This document shows, in pieces, positions 38,967 through 47,591 of a stretch of 51,778 nucleotides of DNA (the stretch's first letter is position 1; the number at the start of each line of letters is the position of its first letter). The notes beneath the pieces were generated by a model, which was not told the DNA's origin, made no database searches, and worked only from the letters and a program-made list of their open reading frames with translations. A program made the translations under genes and the position numbers. Source of the DNA: an uncultured bacterium (GTDB lineage Bacteria > Cyanobacteriota > Vampirovibrionia > Gastranaerophilales > Gastranaerophilaceae); the NCBI GenBank assembly GCA_902774905.1, contig CACYKF010000006.1, positions 1 to 51,778 on the forward strand, given 5' to 3'.

Positions 38967-39677
38967 ATGGGAAAAACAGTAGAAGAAATTTGTAATGTTT
39001 TAATCTCAAAACACTCCAAAAATTTTGAAGTTAAATTTTCTTTGGTTGAAAAAACACAAAAGAAAACGCTGACTTCATGTGTTTGCTGTTCCAACCCCAT
39101 AAAAAATAACCCTTATCAGTCATTTTTTGATGACGAAAATTTATACAATAATCTTGAAAGAAAAATTACAACCGAACTTGCTCAGGCAATAGATGATAAT
39201 TCGGTTGAAAAAATAAAGTATTTGAAAAACAAATACGGCGATAAAAAAGAATTTAAAAGTGCAAAAGAATTTCTCAATAAAAAATGCAAAGAAATCTGGA
39301 ATGTTTATGAAAAAACAAACAGAATACCTAAAGAAGCAATGAAATGTCTTGGCATCTCAAATCAGCCTGATTTGGATTTCATTTTAGGGAATAGTCTTAA
39401 ATATTTTGAAAAAGATAATTCCGATACAACTTCTTATATCATTTCTTCTACATTAAAAAATGAGAATTTGTCTTATACGATAGAAGATATTCATAAATAC
39501 CTTAAAGAAATGAATAAAAAAGCAGTATGTAAATACAATTTTAAAACAGTAAAATATCTTATCGCAGAGCAAAATTATACAAAAGAACAACTTTTTGATT
39601 TGGGCATAGATAAAGAAAGCATAAAAACAGCACTCAAATCTTTGGGATTAAAATACAAACTGAAATATTTATTCTAA
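38967..39677 (+). CDS. Hypothetical protein with N-terminal CVCC cluster, 236 aa
   Basis: This helical, Lys/Asn-rich soluble protein has a Cys cluster SCVCCSNP (about residues 37-44) and isolated Cys later, but lacks an HNH motif. The zinc-knuckle-like start plus a long helical body recalls the modules of the HNH-like protein at 24245 without the nuclease end; that comparison is weak. The leader carries AAAGGTTAGTTA before the ATG, a sequence shared with the gene at 49037, and the 19-nt motif at 38902. No signal peptide or membrane segment is present. Function is unknown. Confidence 0.6.
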   Translation: MGKTVEEICNVLISKHSKNFEVKFSLVEKTQKKTLTSCVCCSNPIKNNPYQSFFDDENLYNNLERKITTELAQAIDDNSVEKIKYLKNKYGDKKEFKSAKEFLNKKCKEIWNVYEKTNRIPKEAMKCLGISNQPDLDFILGNSLKYFEKDNSDTTSYIISSTLKNENLSYTIEDIHKYLKEMNKKAVCKYNFKTVKYLIAEQNYTKEQLFDLGIDKESIKTALKSLGLKYKLKYLF

Positions 39678-39714
39678 ATGAGAGCAAGGACATTAATATA
39701 ATCAAGCATATCTT

Positions 39715-40188
39715 TTAATCAATTTTCAAAGTATTTGGTGTGCCTATACCAAAGAAATTTTTGATAAATTTGTATGCCCCGTAAACGGCTAAACCGACAG
39801 CCGAAGCCTTTCCAATGGTTTTACCGCCGAACAATGCCCCTGCGCCTAAACCCAAAGGTATAACAGAGTTAACTAATGAACTGGTAAAGCCTTTTATATA
39901 GCCTATTCCTTCATTGAAAAATCTTTTATAGGTTTGGTCAAGTTCTGTTGTAAAAGACCAATTCTTAATCTTTTCGGTAAATTTGCTCATATTAGGCATA
40001 TACATCGAATTATTGAGATAATATGCAGTTGATTGTGCATCTTTTGAACTTGAATATAAATCAGACTGAATTTTACCCACATAATTTGCATCATAAGCAA
40101 CAATTCCAAGCGCAGCAAGCCCCGCACCTTTTGTCAGGACACTTGATACACTCGGTAACACACTTCTGATTCTTGTTAGTATAGCCAT
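39715..40188 (-). CDS. Hypothetical protein with Gly-rich hydrophobic segments, 157 aa
   Basis: ATG 40188, with AAGGA upstream, is chosen because the open frame further upstream runs through an R5 repeat. The protein has two hydrophobic Gly/Ala-rich stretches (LTKGAGLAALGIVAYDA near residue 20, and LGLGAGALFGGKTIGKASAVG near 117-137) separated by a polar helical region. This resembles proteins with glycine-zipper membrane insertion. The 182-aa protein at 46818 has a similar layout. No family is known to me. Confidence 0.65.
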   Translation of the reverse strand: MAILTRIRSVLPSVSSVLTKGAGLAALGIVAYDANYVGKIQSDLYSSSKDAQSTAYYLNNSMYMPNMSKFTEKIKNWSFTTELDQTYKRFFNEGIGYIKGFTSSLVNSVIPLGLGAGALFGGKTIGKASAVGLAVYGAYKFIKNFFGIGTPNTLKID

Positions 40189-40205
40189 TGTATTTTTCCT
40201 TATTT

Positions 40206-40314
40206 TAGTGAATAGTGAGGAGTGAGAAATGAATAGACCTTTACGGATTTTGTCATATAATGTGCAAAGCACCGAAATTGACTATTCATTATTCACCATT
40301 TTCTGTTCACTTAT
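40206..40314. repeat. R5 GTGAAT-type palindromic element
   Basis: The left arm is GTGAATAGTGAGGAGTGAG (40208-40226) and the right arm ACTATTCATTATTCACC (40281-40297), with a further TTCAC at 40306. The right arm provides the stop codon of the gene ending at 40307. Confidence 0.6.
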
Positions 40315-41533
40315 TGTTTGATTTTATCTGACTTTTTTTCTTGTCGTCTTTCTTTTCTTCCGTCTTTATTTTTGTACGCTTGTCGGGGTCAACAGGAACA
40401 TCTTTGTCCACTCTTTGTGCTGACATATCTAATAATATACGGGAAGCATCCGCTGCGTCAAATCCCTGTCCCTGCGGATTGGATTGCATTTGTTGTAATA
40501 TTGCTACCGTAAAATCATCACCGTTACAAATTCTGCCTTCCAATGCACTCAGGGCAAGAAGTCTGATTTCCTGAACAGGATCCTGTAACATCTTGTTAAT
40601 TAAAGCCGTTAATGCTTTGTCATCTTTCCTTGTTGAATCTTCATCAAGTCGTTCAAATACCGCTTTAGCAGCAGTTATACGCTGAGATTTGTCCTGACTG
40701 TTTAACATATTTTCAAGATTTTTTATGTAATTATCATTCAATAATACAACACGCTTTTTCTCTGTTTTATCTCCTGTTGACGAAATATTATTGTTTGTTG
40801 TGTTGGTATTATTTGAATTAGCCATATTATACGGGCTTATAGGATTATTAGGGTCTAACAAACCTCCTGCCCCATATTTATTTTCTTTATTATTCGGATC
40901 TAAAGGTCCGTTTGGTCTGTACGGATTATTCGGGTCATTAGGATTTGCTCCGTAAGGATTGTGCGGACTGTTCGGGTCTAACGGACCACCTGCTCTGTAC
41001 GGATTGTTCGGGCTTTTTGGGTCTTGAGGGTTGTATCCTGAATCTGTTCTGTACGGATTGTTTGGATTGGTTGAATCAAATGCTCCGCCCGGTCTGTACG
41101 GATTATTCGGATTTTGTGGGTCTGCTCCGTAAGGATTATTTTTATCGTTCGGGTCTAACAAACCACCCGGTCTGTACGGATTATTTGCCTGATTTATCCC
41201 GCCATGATTTTGACAACAAGGACAGGTTTGTCCCATCTGTGTTGTGTAATAATTTGACGGATATGCTCCTGCCGGATAATAGTTCGGAGCATTTACATTA
41301 TAAGTCGGTGCCTGTGCTCCGGGTGGAGTAACAGACGGATTAAATATCTGAATATTGACACCTGTAGCCCCCGGAGATGTCGTAACCTGCGGAGGATAGT
41401 AAGGCGGATTATACGGTTGAGAAGTCTGCATGGCAGGAGCAGTCTGCACAGGTGCAACAGGCACACTTGCACAGTTGTATGCCGCATTATATTGCGGATT
41501 TATAGGTTGCTGATTTTGTCCTGTAATTTGCAT
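40307..41533 (-). CDS. Pro/Asn-rich tandem-repeat protein with HEAT-like C-terminus
   Basis: This 408-aa protein has three parts. Residues 1-115 are Pro/Tyr/Gln-rich with a CPCC motif (104-107). Residues about 117-235 hold nine tandem units built on NNPYRPGG and DPN. Residues about 262-370 form a helical domain with HEAT-like pairs (NSQDKSQRITAAKAVFE, DPVQEIRLLALSALEG). A Lys-rich tail follows. The repeats are probably disordered and multivalent, and HEAT domains bind proteins, so a scaffold is likely. No signal peptide is seen. The 15-nt motif TTTATATATGTGTAG lies 21 nt before its ATG. Confidence 0.75.
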   Translation of the reverse strand: MQITGQNQQPINPQYNAAYNCASVPVAPVQTAPAMQTSQPYNPPYYPPQVTTSPGATGVNIQIFNPSVTPPGAQAPTYNVNAPNYYPAGAYPSNYYTTQMGQTCPCCQNHGGINQANNPYRPGGLLDPNDKNNPYGADPQNPNNPYRPGGAFDSTNPNNPYRTDSGYNPQDPKSPNNPYRAGGPLDPNSPHNPYGANPNDPNNPYRPNGPLDPNNKENKYGAGGLLDPNNPISPYNMANSNNTNTTNNNISSTGDKTEKKRVVLLNDNYIKNLENMLNSQDKSQRITAAKAVFERLDEDSTRKDDKALTALINKMLQDPVQEIRLLALSALEGRICNGDDFTVAILQQMQSNPQGQGFDAADASRILLDMSAQRVDKDVPVDPDKRTKIKTEEKKDDKKKSQIKSNNK

Positions 41534-41554
41534 ACTATATTACCCTACCTAATT

Positions 41555-41569
41555 CTACACATATATAAA
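41555..41569 (-). promoter_or_regulatory. Shared upstream motif (TTTATATATGTGTAG)
   Basis: On the minus strand this precedes the gene at 41533 by 21 nt and matches the first 15 bases of the motif at 48976. It is followed by AGGTAGGGTAA. Confidence 0.45.
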
Positions 41570-41656
41570 GTAAATTTATTCAAAATAATTGCTATTTTAC
41601 TAAAATATTAGTTTACAAAACGCAACATGTTTCATGAACATAATATATTTTTTTAG

Positions 41657-41662
41657 TAAAAT
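41657..41662 (+). promoter_or_regulatory. -10 box (TAAAAT) of leaderless rsgA mRNA
   Basis: TAAAAT is followed by TTAACT (6 nt) and the rsgA ATG, without a ribosome site. Confidence 0.6.
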
Positions 41663-41668
41663 TTAACT

Positions 41669-42667
41669 ATGCAAGGGCAAATTTATAAAATATATTCAGA
41701 CTCATATTTCGTTAATTTAAACGGAAATATTATCCCATGCAAGATAAGAGATGTATTAAAAAAACAAAAAACTTCAATTGTTACTGGAGATTTTGTCGAA
41801 GTTGATAAAGATGTAATAACAAAAGTTTTGCCACGAAAAAGTTTTATAAAACGCCCATCGGTTGCAAATGTTGACCAGATTGTTGTTGTAAGCGCACTAA
41901 AAGAACCCGAACTTGATTTCGGGCAGTTAAATCGGTACATTTCACTTGCAAAGTACTACAAACTCCCCGTTATTTTATGTTTTAACAAAGAAGATTTGGA
42001 ATATGAAAACAACCTGCAGGATAAAATAGAAGAAATCTATGGCGGTTTGGGGTACAAAATTGTATTCACATCAGCAAAAGAAAAAGCAGGGATTGACTGT
42101 TTCGCTAAACTTATGAAAGATAAATTGTCTGCTCTGTGCGGAAATTCAGGTGTCGGAAAGTCAAGTTTAATCAATGCTCTTAACCCGAATATAAATTTAA
42201 GAACTCAAAGTGTCAGCGAAAAATTAAACAGAGGTACACATACTACAAGACATTGTGAAATAATTGAAATTTCGACTTTTACAAGAATTATAGATACTCC
42301 CGGATTTAGTAACCTGAAATTTGATTTTATACTGCCAAAAGATGTGGATAGTCTTTTTGACGATATTTATAAATATAAGCATAAGTGCAAATATTCAGAC
42401 TGTCTGCACATCAACGAAACAGGATGCGAAGTTTTGAAAAACATTGATACTATTGACAATTCAAGATATGAAAGTTACCTTGAATTTGTCAAAGAAGCAT
42501 TTGAATACAAAGAAAAAATTAAATATAACGGCAGAAAAACAGAAACTCACAACAAATTTCACAATGACAAATCGGTAGTAAAAATCAGCGAGAAAAAACG
42601 CCACGGCGCAAGAAATACACAAAAACAAAGAATATACAGGGAATTAGACGAACATGAAGATGAATGA
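41669..42667 (+). CDS. rsgA: Ribosome small-subunit GTPase A
   Basis: This circularly permuted GTPase matures the 30S subunit. The N-terminal OB fold (about 1-65) is followed by G4 NKED (106-109), G1 GNSGVGKSS (158-166) and G3 DTPG (209-212), the order expected for RsgA/YjeQ. The zinc finger ligands are C240, C245, H247 and C253 (KCKYSDCLHINETGC). At 332 aa it has normal length plus a basic tail. A -10 box 6 nt before the ATG suggests a leaderless mRNA. It overlaps ispA by 14 nt and heads the rsgA-ispA-DUF212 operon. Confidence 0.95.
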   Translation: MQGQIYKIYSDSYFVNLNGNIIPCKIRDVLKKQKTSIVTGDFVEVDKDVITKVLPRKSFIKRPSVANVDQIVVVSALKEPELDFGQLNRYISLAKYYKLPVILCFNKEDLEYENNLQDKIEEIYGGLGYKIVFTSAKEKAGIDCFAKLMKDKLSALCGNSGVGKSSLINALNPNINLRTQSVSEKLNRGTHTTRHCEIIEISTFTRIIDTPGFSNLKFDFILPKDVDSLFDDIYKYKHKCKYSDCLHINETGCEVLKNIDTIDNSRYESYLEFVKEAFEYKEKIKYNGRKTETHNKFHNDKSVVKISEKKRHGARNTQKQRIYRELDEHEDE

Positions 42668-43532
42668 TTATATAAAACTTGTCAATGACAAACTTGACGA
42701 ATTTATACAGATAGAAACACCGCAAACACTTTTTAAATCTATGAAATATACGGTAACTTTGCCCGGAAAAAGGTTAAGACCTGTTATGTGTCTTGAAACT
42801 TGCAAAATGCTTGGCGGAGAAATTGAAGATGCAATCCCGACAGCCTGCGCAATAGAAATGTTGCATGCTCAAACGCTTATTCACGATGATTTACCTTGTA
42901 TGGATAATGACGATTACAGGCGGGGAAAACTTACGAATCATAAAGTTTTTGGTGAAGCGGTAGCCGTTTTGGCAGGTGATGCGCTTTTGACTTTCGCTCC
43001 GCAAATTATTTCAAAATTTTCCGATAACCTTCCACCGTCAACAAAAATTCGTGTATTGAACGAATATTTCAACTACGCAGGTGCAAGAGGGGTAATAGCA
43101 GGGCAGGTTGTAGATATTGAAAGCGAAAATAATCCGGGTATTATTGATAAAGAAAAGACTTTGGAATATTTGCATCTTCACAAAACCTCTGATTTATTTC
43201 AACTTGCGATGCGCACCGGTGCGATAATTGCAAACGCTGATGATGAAAAACTTGATGCGGTGACCGAGTTTGCAAAGAATTTCGGACTTGCTTTTCAGAT
43301 AGCAGACGACATTTTAGACGAAATTTCAACTTTTGAGGAAATGGGTAAAACTATGGGCAAAGATAAACAGGAGAATAAACTTACCTATGTTTCGCTTTAC
43401 GGACTTGAACAGGCAAAATGTAAACTTTCTTGCCAATTAGACAAATGCCGTGATATAATGCAAAAGCACAATTTTAGTTCAGAAATATTCAATGAAATTA
43501 TTGAACAAATATCACAAAGGGCAGGGATTTAA
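42654..43532 (+). CDS. ispA: Farnesyl/geranylgeranyl diphosphate synthase
   Basis: This trans-prenyltransferase condenses IPP with allylic diphosphates made by the MEP pathway (ispG is at 17774). At 292 aa it has GKRLRP (38-43), the first Asp motif DDLPCMDND (78-86) and the second Asp motif DDILDE (about 220). The two-residue insertion in the first motif is typical of bacterial FPP/GGPP synthases of the IspA group. Product length cannot be read safely from the sequence. It overlaps rsgA by 14 nt, and its stop overlaps the next ATG by one base (TAATG). Confidence 0.92.
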   Translation: MKMNDYIKLVNDKLDEFIQIETPQTLFKSMKYTVTLPGKRLRPVMCLETCKMLGGEIEDAIPTACAIEMLHAQTLIHDDLPCMDNDDYRRGKLTNHKVFGEAVAVLAGDALLTFAPQIISKFSDNLPPSTKIRVLNEYFNYAGARGVIAGQVVDIESENNPGIIDKEKTLEYLHLHKTSDLFQLAMRTGAIIANADDEKLDAVTEFAKNFGLAFQIADDILDEISTFEEMGKTMGKDKQENKLTYVSLYGLEQAKCKLSCQLDKCRDIMQKHNFSSEIFNEIIEQISQRAGI

Positions 43533-44005
43533 TGTTAGAAACTTTCAGACAAATAGTTGCAAATAACGGATATGAAGCATTGAGTTGCGGAATATTGGCG
43601 GCTTTTACAGGACAAATAATTAAATTTATTATTTTTACAATAAGAACAAAAAAAGTTAATTTTAAAATATTTACAACAACAGGCGGGATGCCGAGTACCC
43701 ATTCCGCTGCCGTAATTTCCCTTTCTACTATAGTTGGGATTTTGGAGGGTTTTGATTCAATAATTTTTGCATTGTCGCTTGGTATATCTCTTATTATTAT
43801 GTATGATGCTGCGGGTTTAAGGCGTGCCGCAGGTAAGACTGCTGCTTGCCTGAATAAAGTTATGGAAGAAATGTATAATCATGATTTAGAAGCGGTCGGC
43901 GGAAAGTTAAAAGAACTTTTGGGGCATACCCCGCTGGAAGTTTGGGCTGGTGCGGCTTACGGTCTTGTCTTTGCATATTGTTACCATTTGTATATTGTCG
44001 GATAA
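43532..44005 (+). CDS. DUF212 / divergent PAP2 family membrane protein
   Basis: This 157-aa integral membrane protein of the DUF212 group is distantly related to PAP2 phosphatases and vanadium haloperoxidases. The signatures are TTGGMPSTHSAAV (about 51-63), MYDAAGLRRAAGKTA and GHTPLEVWAGA near the C-terminus. The His and Ser of PSTH correspond to the PAP2 active site region. It overlaps ispA by one base, so translation is coupled, and dephosphorylation of a prenyl diphosphate is an attractive role. The same family commonly follows ispA in cyanobacteria and Firmicutes (from memory). Confidence 0.9.
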   Translation: MLETFRQIVANNGYEALSCGILAAFTGQIIKFIIFTIRTKKVNFKIFTTTGGMPSTHSAAVISLSTIVGILEGFDSIIFALSLGISLIIMYDAAGLRRAAGKTAACLNKVMEEMYNHDLEAVGGKLKELLGHTPLEVWAGAAYGLVFAYCYHLYIVG

Positions 44006-44080
44006 ATGCTGACTCAGGGAATTGATAAAATTAAGCAACTTTCAAATTATAGCCGAGAGTTTTAAGTATTTTAGCAATTT

Positions 44081-44134
44081 GTAAGTTGGGCTTTCAGCCC
44101 AACAATATTGAGTTTGGGTAGAAATCACGACTTA
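44081..44134. repeat. R2 repeat, decayed copy
   Basis: GTAAGTTGGG-CTTTCAG-CCCAACA is intact as the first hairpin, while the second (GAGTTTGGGTAGAAATCACG) has lost pairing. It lies in the gap 44006-44286, which otherwise holds only the CCC/GGG hairpin at 44141. Confidence 0.6.
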
Positions 44135-44140
44135 AATTTT

Positions 44141-44169
44141 ACCCCCTTTCCTGAAATTAGGAGAGGGAG
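44141..44169. repeat. R3-like CCC/GGG hairpin
   Basis: ACCCCCTTTCCT and AGGAGAGGGA are imperfect arms around GAAATT, about 120 nt before glyA. It is related in composition to R3 and R4. Confidence 0.4.
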
Positions 44170-44286
44170 ATATTTTAATTAAACCCAAAAAACTTTCAAC
44201 CTTTTAACTACTCCATTTATTTACTTATTTGCCAATTTTTCTTTATCACTCTATAATAAATAAGAAAAAAGGGAGAGTGTATAATT

Positions 44287-45525
44287 ATGAATCTTGAGCA
44301 TATAAAACAAACTGACCCTCAGATTGCACAGGCAATTGAGGCAGAATTAGACAGACAGCAAAATACAATAGAACTTATCGCAAGCGAAAATTGCACCTCA
44401 TTAGCGGTAATGGAAGCATGCGGAAGCGTTTTAACAAACAAATATGCGGAAGGGAAGCCTCACAAACGCTATTACAACGGCTGTGAGCATATTGATGTTA
44501 TAGAAGAACTTGCACAAAAAAGAGCATGCGAACTTTTTGGAATGGATCATGCCAATGTCCAGCCACATTCAGGCGCACAGGCTAATATGGCCGTATTTAT
44601 GGCAACAATGAAACCTGGTGACAGAGTTTTATCAATGGATTTGTCTAACGGCGGTCATTTATCCCACGGATCACCTGTTAATTTCTCAGGCTTGTATTTT
44701 GATGTAAAATCCTACGGAATTAACGAATACGGCGAAATTGACTATGAAGATGTCAGAAAAATGGCACTTGAACATAAACCGAAACTGATTATTTGCGGTG
44801 CAAGTAACTATTCTAAAATTATAGATTTTAAAAAGTTCAGAGAAATCGCAGACGAGGTTGGCGCACTTTTACTTGCCGATATCGCTCATATTGCAGGACT
44901 TGTTGTGGCAGGATTGCATCCGTCACCTGCCGGGTATGCACAGTTTGTAACAACTACAACTCACAAGTCTTTAAGAGGTCCGAGAGGCGGAATTATTATG
45001 TGTGATGAGCAATATGCTCAGGCGATAGACAAAGCGGTATTTCCGGGCATGCAGGGCGGACCTTTGGAGCACATTATTGCAGGTAAAGCCGTTGCTTTAC
45101 TTGAAGCATCAAAACCTGAATTTAAAGAGTATGCAAGCCAAATTATTAAAAATGCAAAGGCGCTTGCGCAAGGGTTGATGGACGAAGGTCTTGATATCGT
45201 CGGCGGCATGACAGAAAATCACCTTATGACTTTAGACCTCAGAAAAACAGGCAAAACAGGTAAAGACATGGCAAATGTGCTTGAAAGAGTAGGCATTACG
45301 GCAAACAAAAATACCGTACCGAATGACCCTCAAAGTCCGTTTGTAACATCAGGCATAAGGCTTGGCACACCTGCAGTTACCACAAGAGGATTCAAAGAAG
45401 ACGATATGACAGAAGTTGCAAAAATTATTGCATCTGCGATATATTCGTCAGATAATGAAATTGCACTTGATAATCTTCGTGCAAGAAGCATGAAATTATG
45501 TGCAAAACACCCGCTATACAAGTAA
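44287..45525 (+). CDS. glyA: Serine hydroxymethyltransferase
   Basis: This PLP enzyme converts serine and THF to glycine and methylene-THF, and feeds the one-carbon pool used by the methyltransferase at 5300. At 412 aa it has [23 protein letters not shown]-type start motifs (TNKYAEG), [23 protein letters not shown] and the PLP-lysine region [14 protein letters not shown] (about residues 221-234). The THF-binding and C-terminal domains are complete. AAAGGGAGAG precedes the ATG. I saw no riboswitch upstream. An R5 palindrome follows immediately after the stop. Confidence 0.97.
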   Translation: MNLEHIKQTDPQIAQAIEAELDRQQNTIELIASENCTSLAVMEACGSVLTNKYAEGKPHKRYYNGCEHIDVIEELAQKRACELFGMDHANVQPHSGAQANMAVFMATMKPGDRVLSMDLSNGGHLSHGSPVNFSGLYFDVKSYGINEYGEIDYEDVRKMALEHKPKLIICGASNYSKIIDFKKFREIADEVGALLLADIAHIAGLVVAGLHPSPAGYAQFVTTTTHKSLRGPRGGIIMCDEQYAQAIDKAVFPGMQGGPLEHIIAGKAVALLEASKPEFKEYASQIIKNAKALAQGLMDEGLDIVGGMTENHLMTLDLRKTGKTGKDMANVLERVGITANKNTVPNDPQSPFVTSGIRLGTPAVTTRGFKEDDMTEVAKIIASAIYSSDNEIALDNLRARSMKLCAKHPLYK

Positions 45526-45526
45526 A

Positions 45527-45598
45527 GTGAATTGTGAATTGTGAGTGGTGAATAGAAACATCAGCACCGATAACAACAATTCACTATTCACAATTCAC
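45527..45598. repeat. R5 GTGAAT-type palindromic element, best copy
   Basis: GTGAATTGTGAATTGTGAG (45527-45545) and GTGGTGAATAG face ATTCACTATTCACAATTCAC (45579-45598). The loop is about 23 nt. It separates glyA from the transferase gene. Confidence 0.75.
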
Positions 45599-45621
45599 AT
45601 AAATCAAAGGAGACTAAAACC

Positions 45622-46659
45622 ATTATTATCAAATTAACACATGCTCATATAATCGGAACAATAATAGCCTATATAATCGGGGTATTTTTAGTTCCTATGG
45701 TTATAAGTTTTTCCAAAAAAGAGGGGCTTGTTGATTTGCCTAATGCAAGAAAAATTCACACAAAACCTATTTCACGAATAGGCGGTGTTGCAATTTGGGG
45801 CAGTACAATGCTGACTTTTTTGTGTTTGGTGTTAATGAGTTATTATCCTTACGGAAAATTATTATCAGGGATTTTGCTTGGCGGATCTTTGATGTTTTTG
45901 CTTGGGTTTATTGATGATGTTTACGGTTTGGGTGCAAAATTCAAACTTTTAATGCAGTTGTCAATTGCTACTATTGTTTATCTGCTCGGAGTACAGATAG
46001 ACAGTGTGCCGTTTTTCGGAGGTATACAACTTGGATGGTGGTCATATCCGATTACGCTTTTGTGGATAGTCGGGATTTCGAATGCTATTAATTTTATTGA
46101 CGGTGTAGATGGTTTGGCAGGTTCGGTTATTACTGTAAATTCAATAACTTTAGGTTTGTTGGCGGTTACGGTTTCTCCTGCAAGTCCGATTAGTGCGCTA
46201 ATAGGGTTTATTCTTGCCGGCTCTATGCTTGCGTTTTTAACTTTTAACTTTAATCCGGCAAAAATATTTATGGGGGACAGCGGTTCTCTGTTTTCAGGTT
46301 TTTTGCTCGCCGCAATTTCAATAACAGGAGTTATGAAAGTTGCGACTATTGCAATATTATTACCGTTTATAGTTTTGGCAGTTCCGATTATTGATATTAC
46401 TTTTTCATCATTGAGAAGAATTTTCAAAGGCACATCACCATTTGTTGCAGATGCCGAACATATACATCACAAACTTTTGCATGCGGGATTTTCACAGAAA
46501 AAAACCGTTGTGATTTTAACATCTGTTGCAATAATTTCAGGCGGACTTGCATGTTTATTTGCAAGCCACAATGCCATAATATACTATTTTTACCTTACTC
46601 TTGCACTTGTAATTATTATGTTACTGTTAAATTTGGCAAGGGTGTTGACAAAAAAATAA
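45622..46659 (+). CDS. WecA/TagO-like undecaprenyl-phosphate glycosyl-1-P transferase, ATT start
   Basis: This polytopic enzyme joins a sugar-1-phosphate to undecaprenyl phosphate at the inner membrane. Motifs are LVDLPNARKIHTKPISRIGG, GFIDDVYGL, NAINFIDGVDGLAGS, FMGDSGS and HIHHKLL. Starting at the first ATG (45697) would remove the first membrane helix. The frame stays open upstream to ATT at 45622, 9 nt after AAGGAG (45607-45612), restoring that helix (IIGTIIAYIIGVFLVPM). No ATG, GTG or TTG occurs in frame between, so an ATT start is likely. That gives 346 aa, the usual size. Confidence 0.88.
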   Translation: MIIKLTHAHIIGTIIAYIIGVFLVPMVISFSKKEGLVDLPNARKIHTKPISRIGGVAIWGSTMLTFLCLVLMSYYPYGKLLSGILLGGSLMFLLGFIDDVYGLGAKFKLLMQLSIATIVYLLGVQIDSVPFFGGIQLGWWSYPITLLWIVGISNAINFIDGVDGLAGSVITVNSITLGLLAVTVSPASPISALIGFILAGSMLAFLTFNFNPAKIFMGDSGSLFSGFLLAAISITGVMKVATIAILLPFIVLAVPIIDITFSSLRRIFKGTSPFVADAEHIHHKLLHAGFSQKKTVVILTSVAIISGGLACLFASHNAIIYYFYLTLALVIIMLLLNLARVLTKK

Positions 46660-46817
46660 AATTGTAATATAATGTCAAAAAATGAGTTTCTGATTACTCA
46701 GTTTCATTTGAATTTTGTAATTCTATATGGAATATTTAAGTGCAGATTCTCCCAGATTTCAATTATCAAACATAGTGTAATTGTCTTCATTTCAATTCAG
46801 AAAAGGAAATAAAAACA

Positions 46818-47366
46818 ATGGCAGTAGAAGCAGTAAACAACTATAATACACAAAATACCTGTCTTGTTCCGATGGTAAAAGGAGCAGGAGTCGGTGCTGC
46901 TATCGGATGGGCATTAAAATACGGCTATCCGTTAAATGAAGATGAAAAAACAACAAAAGAGTATTTGCATGCTCAGAATGAAATTAAAAGAACAAAGGAA
47001 ACATTTAGCCCTTGGACAAGATCTTACATAGACGAAATTAATGCAAAAAAGAATAAATCATTAGCCGAAGATGTATTTGTAAGCGCTTATGACGGTTTAA
47101 AAAGCGGAGAAAAAATAGGTAAAGGAAGAATCCTTAAAGCATTCCGCACAATCAGCGAAAAAGACCCTGAAAGCATGAATGAACTCAAATCGCTTTTCTA
47201 TGATGCAAGATTACAAGCCGAAAAAGTAGCCAAAAAAGCGGTTGAGTCATACAAACTCGCAACAAAACATTTCAGACCGACGGAATTTTTTGTAACAACA
47301 GGTGCCGTCGCAGGTGCAGCGGTAGCATTATTACATAATGTTTTAAAAACAGATGTAAAAAGTTAA
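46818..47366 (+). CDS. Hypothetical protein with Gly-rich termini, 182 aa
   Basis: AAAAGGAAA precedes the ATG. A hydrophobic Gly-rich segment near the N-terminus (VKGAGVGAAIGWALKYG, about 20-36) and another at the C-terminus (TTGAVAGAAVALLHNV) frame a charged helical middle (about 40-155, Lys/Glu-rich). The layout recalls the 157-aa protein at 39715 and could be a membrane-associated or shell-forming protein. I cannot place it in a family. It is followed by a terminator and faces a small convergent gene. Confidence 0.65.
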   Translation: MAVEAVNNYNTQNTCLVPMVKGAGVGAAIGWALKYGYPLNEDEKTTKEYLHAQNEIKRTKETFSPWTRSYIDEINAKKNKSLAEDVFVSAYDGLKSGEKIGKGRILKAFRTISEKDPESMNELKSLFYDARLQAEKVAKKAVESYKLATKHFRPTEFFVTTGAVAGAAVALLHNVLKTDVKS

Positions 47367-47406
47367 GACAGAGAATATAAAAACCATTTATTAGTAATTG
47401 ATTATG

Positions 47407-47431
47407 ACAGGTTCAAAGGACCTGCCTTTTT
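47407..47431 (+). terminator. Terminator after 182-aa gene
   Basis: CAGGT (47408-47412) and ACCTG (47420-47424) plus flanking pairs form a short stem, then CCTTTTTATT. The stem is modest. Confidence 0.55.
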
Positions 47432-47435
47432 ATTA

Positions 47436-47591
47436 TTAATATCCAAACAGTCTTATTCTGTTTTGTTCCATGTTGATTTCAAAACTCAATTCAAAATCTT
47501 GTAATCTTTGTGCAAAACTTTTATCTTCGTCTTTTGCAAATAATTTGAATCCGTAAGCCATATTTTGAAAGCAAAAATAAATTTCAGGCAT
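47436..47591 (-). CDS. Small hypothetical protein, 51 aa
   Basis: AAGGAG lies 8 nt before ATG 47591. An upstream in-frame ATG (47618) has no such site. The product (MPEIYFCFQNMAYGFKL...) is aromatic at its start and contains a predicted helix (KSFAQRLQDFELSFEINMEQ). It is soluble and unrecognised. The good ribosome site and the convergent terminator between it and the 182-aa gene argue for a real gene, though it is short. Possible partners are unknown. Confidence 0.55.
   Translation of the reverse strand: MPEIYFCFQNMAYGFKLFAKDEDKSFAQRLQDFELSFEINMEQNRIRLFGY

Noticed and set aside
40828-41233. CRISPR-like tandem repeat
   Set aside because: The periodicity comes from codons for NNPYRPGG units in one open frame. 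Repeat and spacer lengths are irregular.
44006-44286. Riboswitch before glyA
   Set aside because: Only an R2 remnant and a CCC/GGG hairpin are visible. Neither resembles a glycine, SAM or THF riboswitch.
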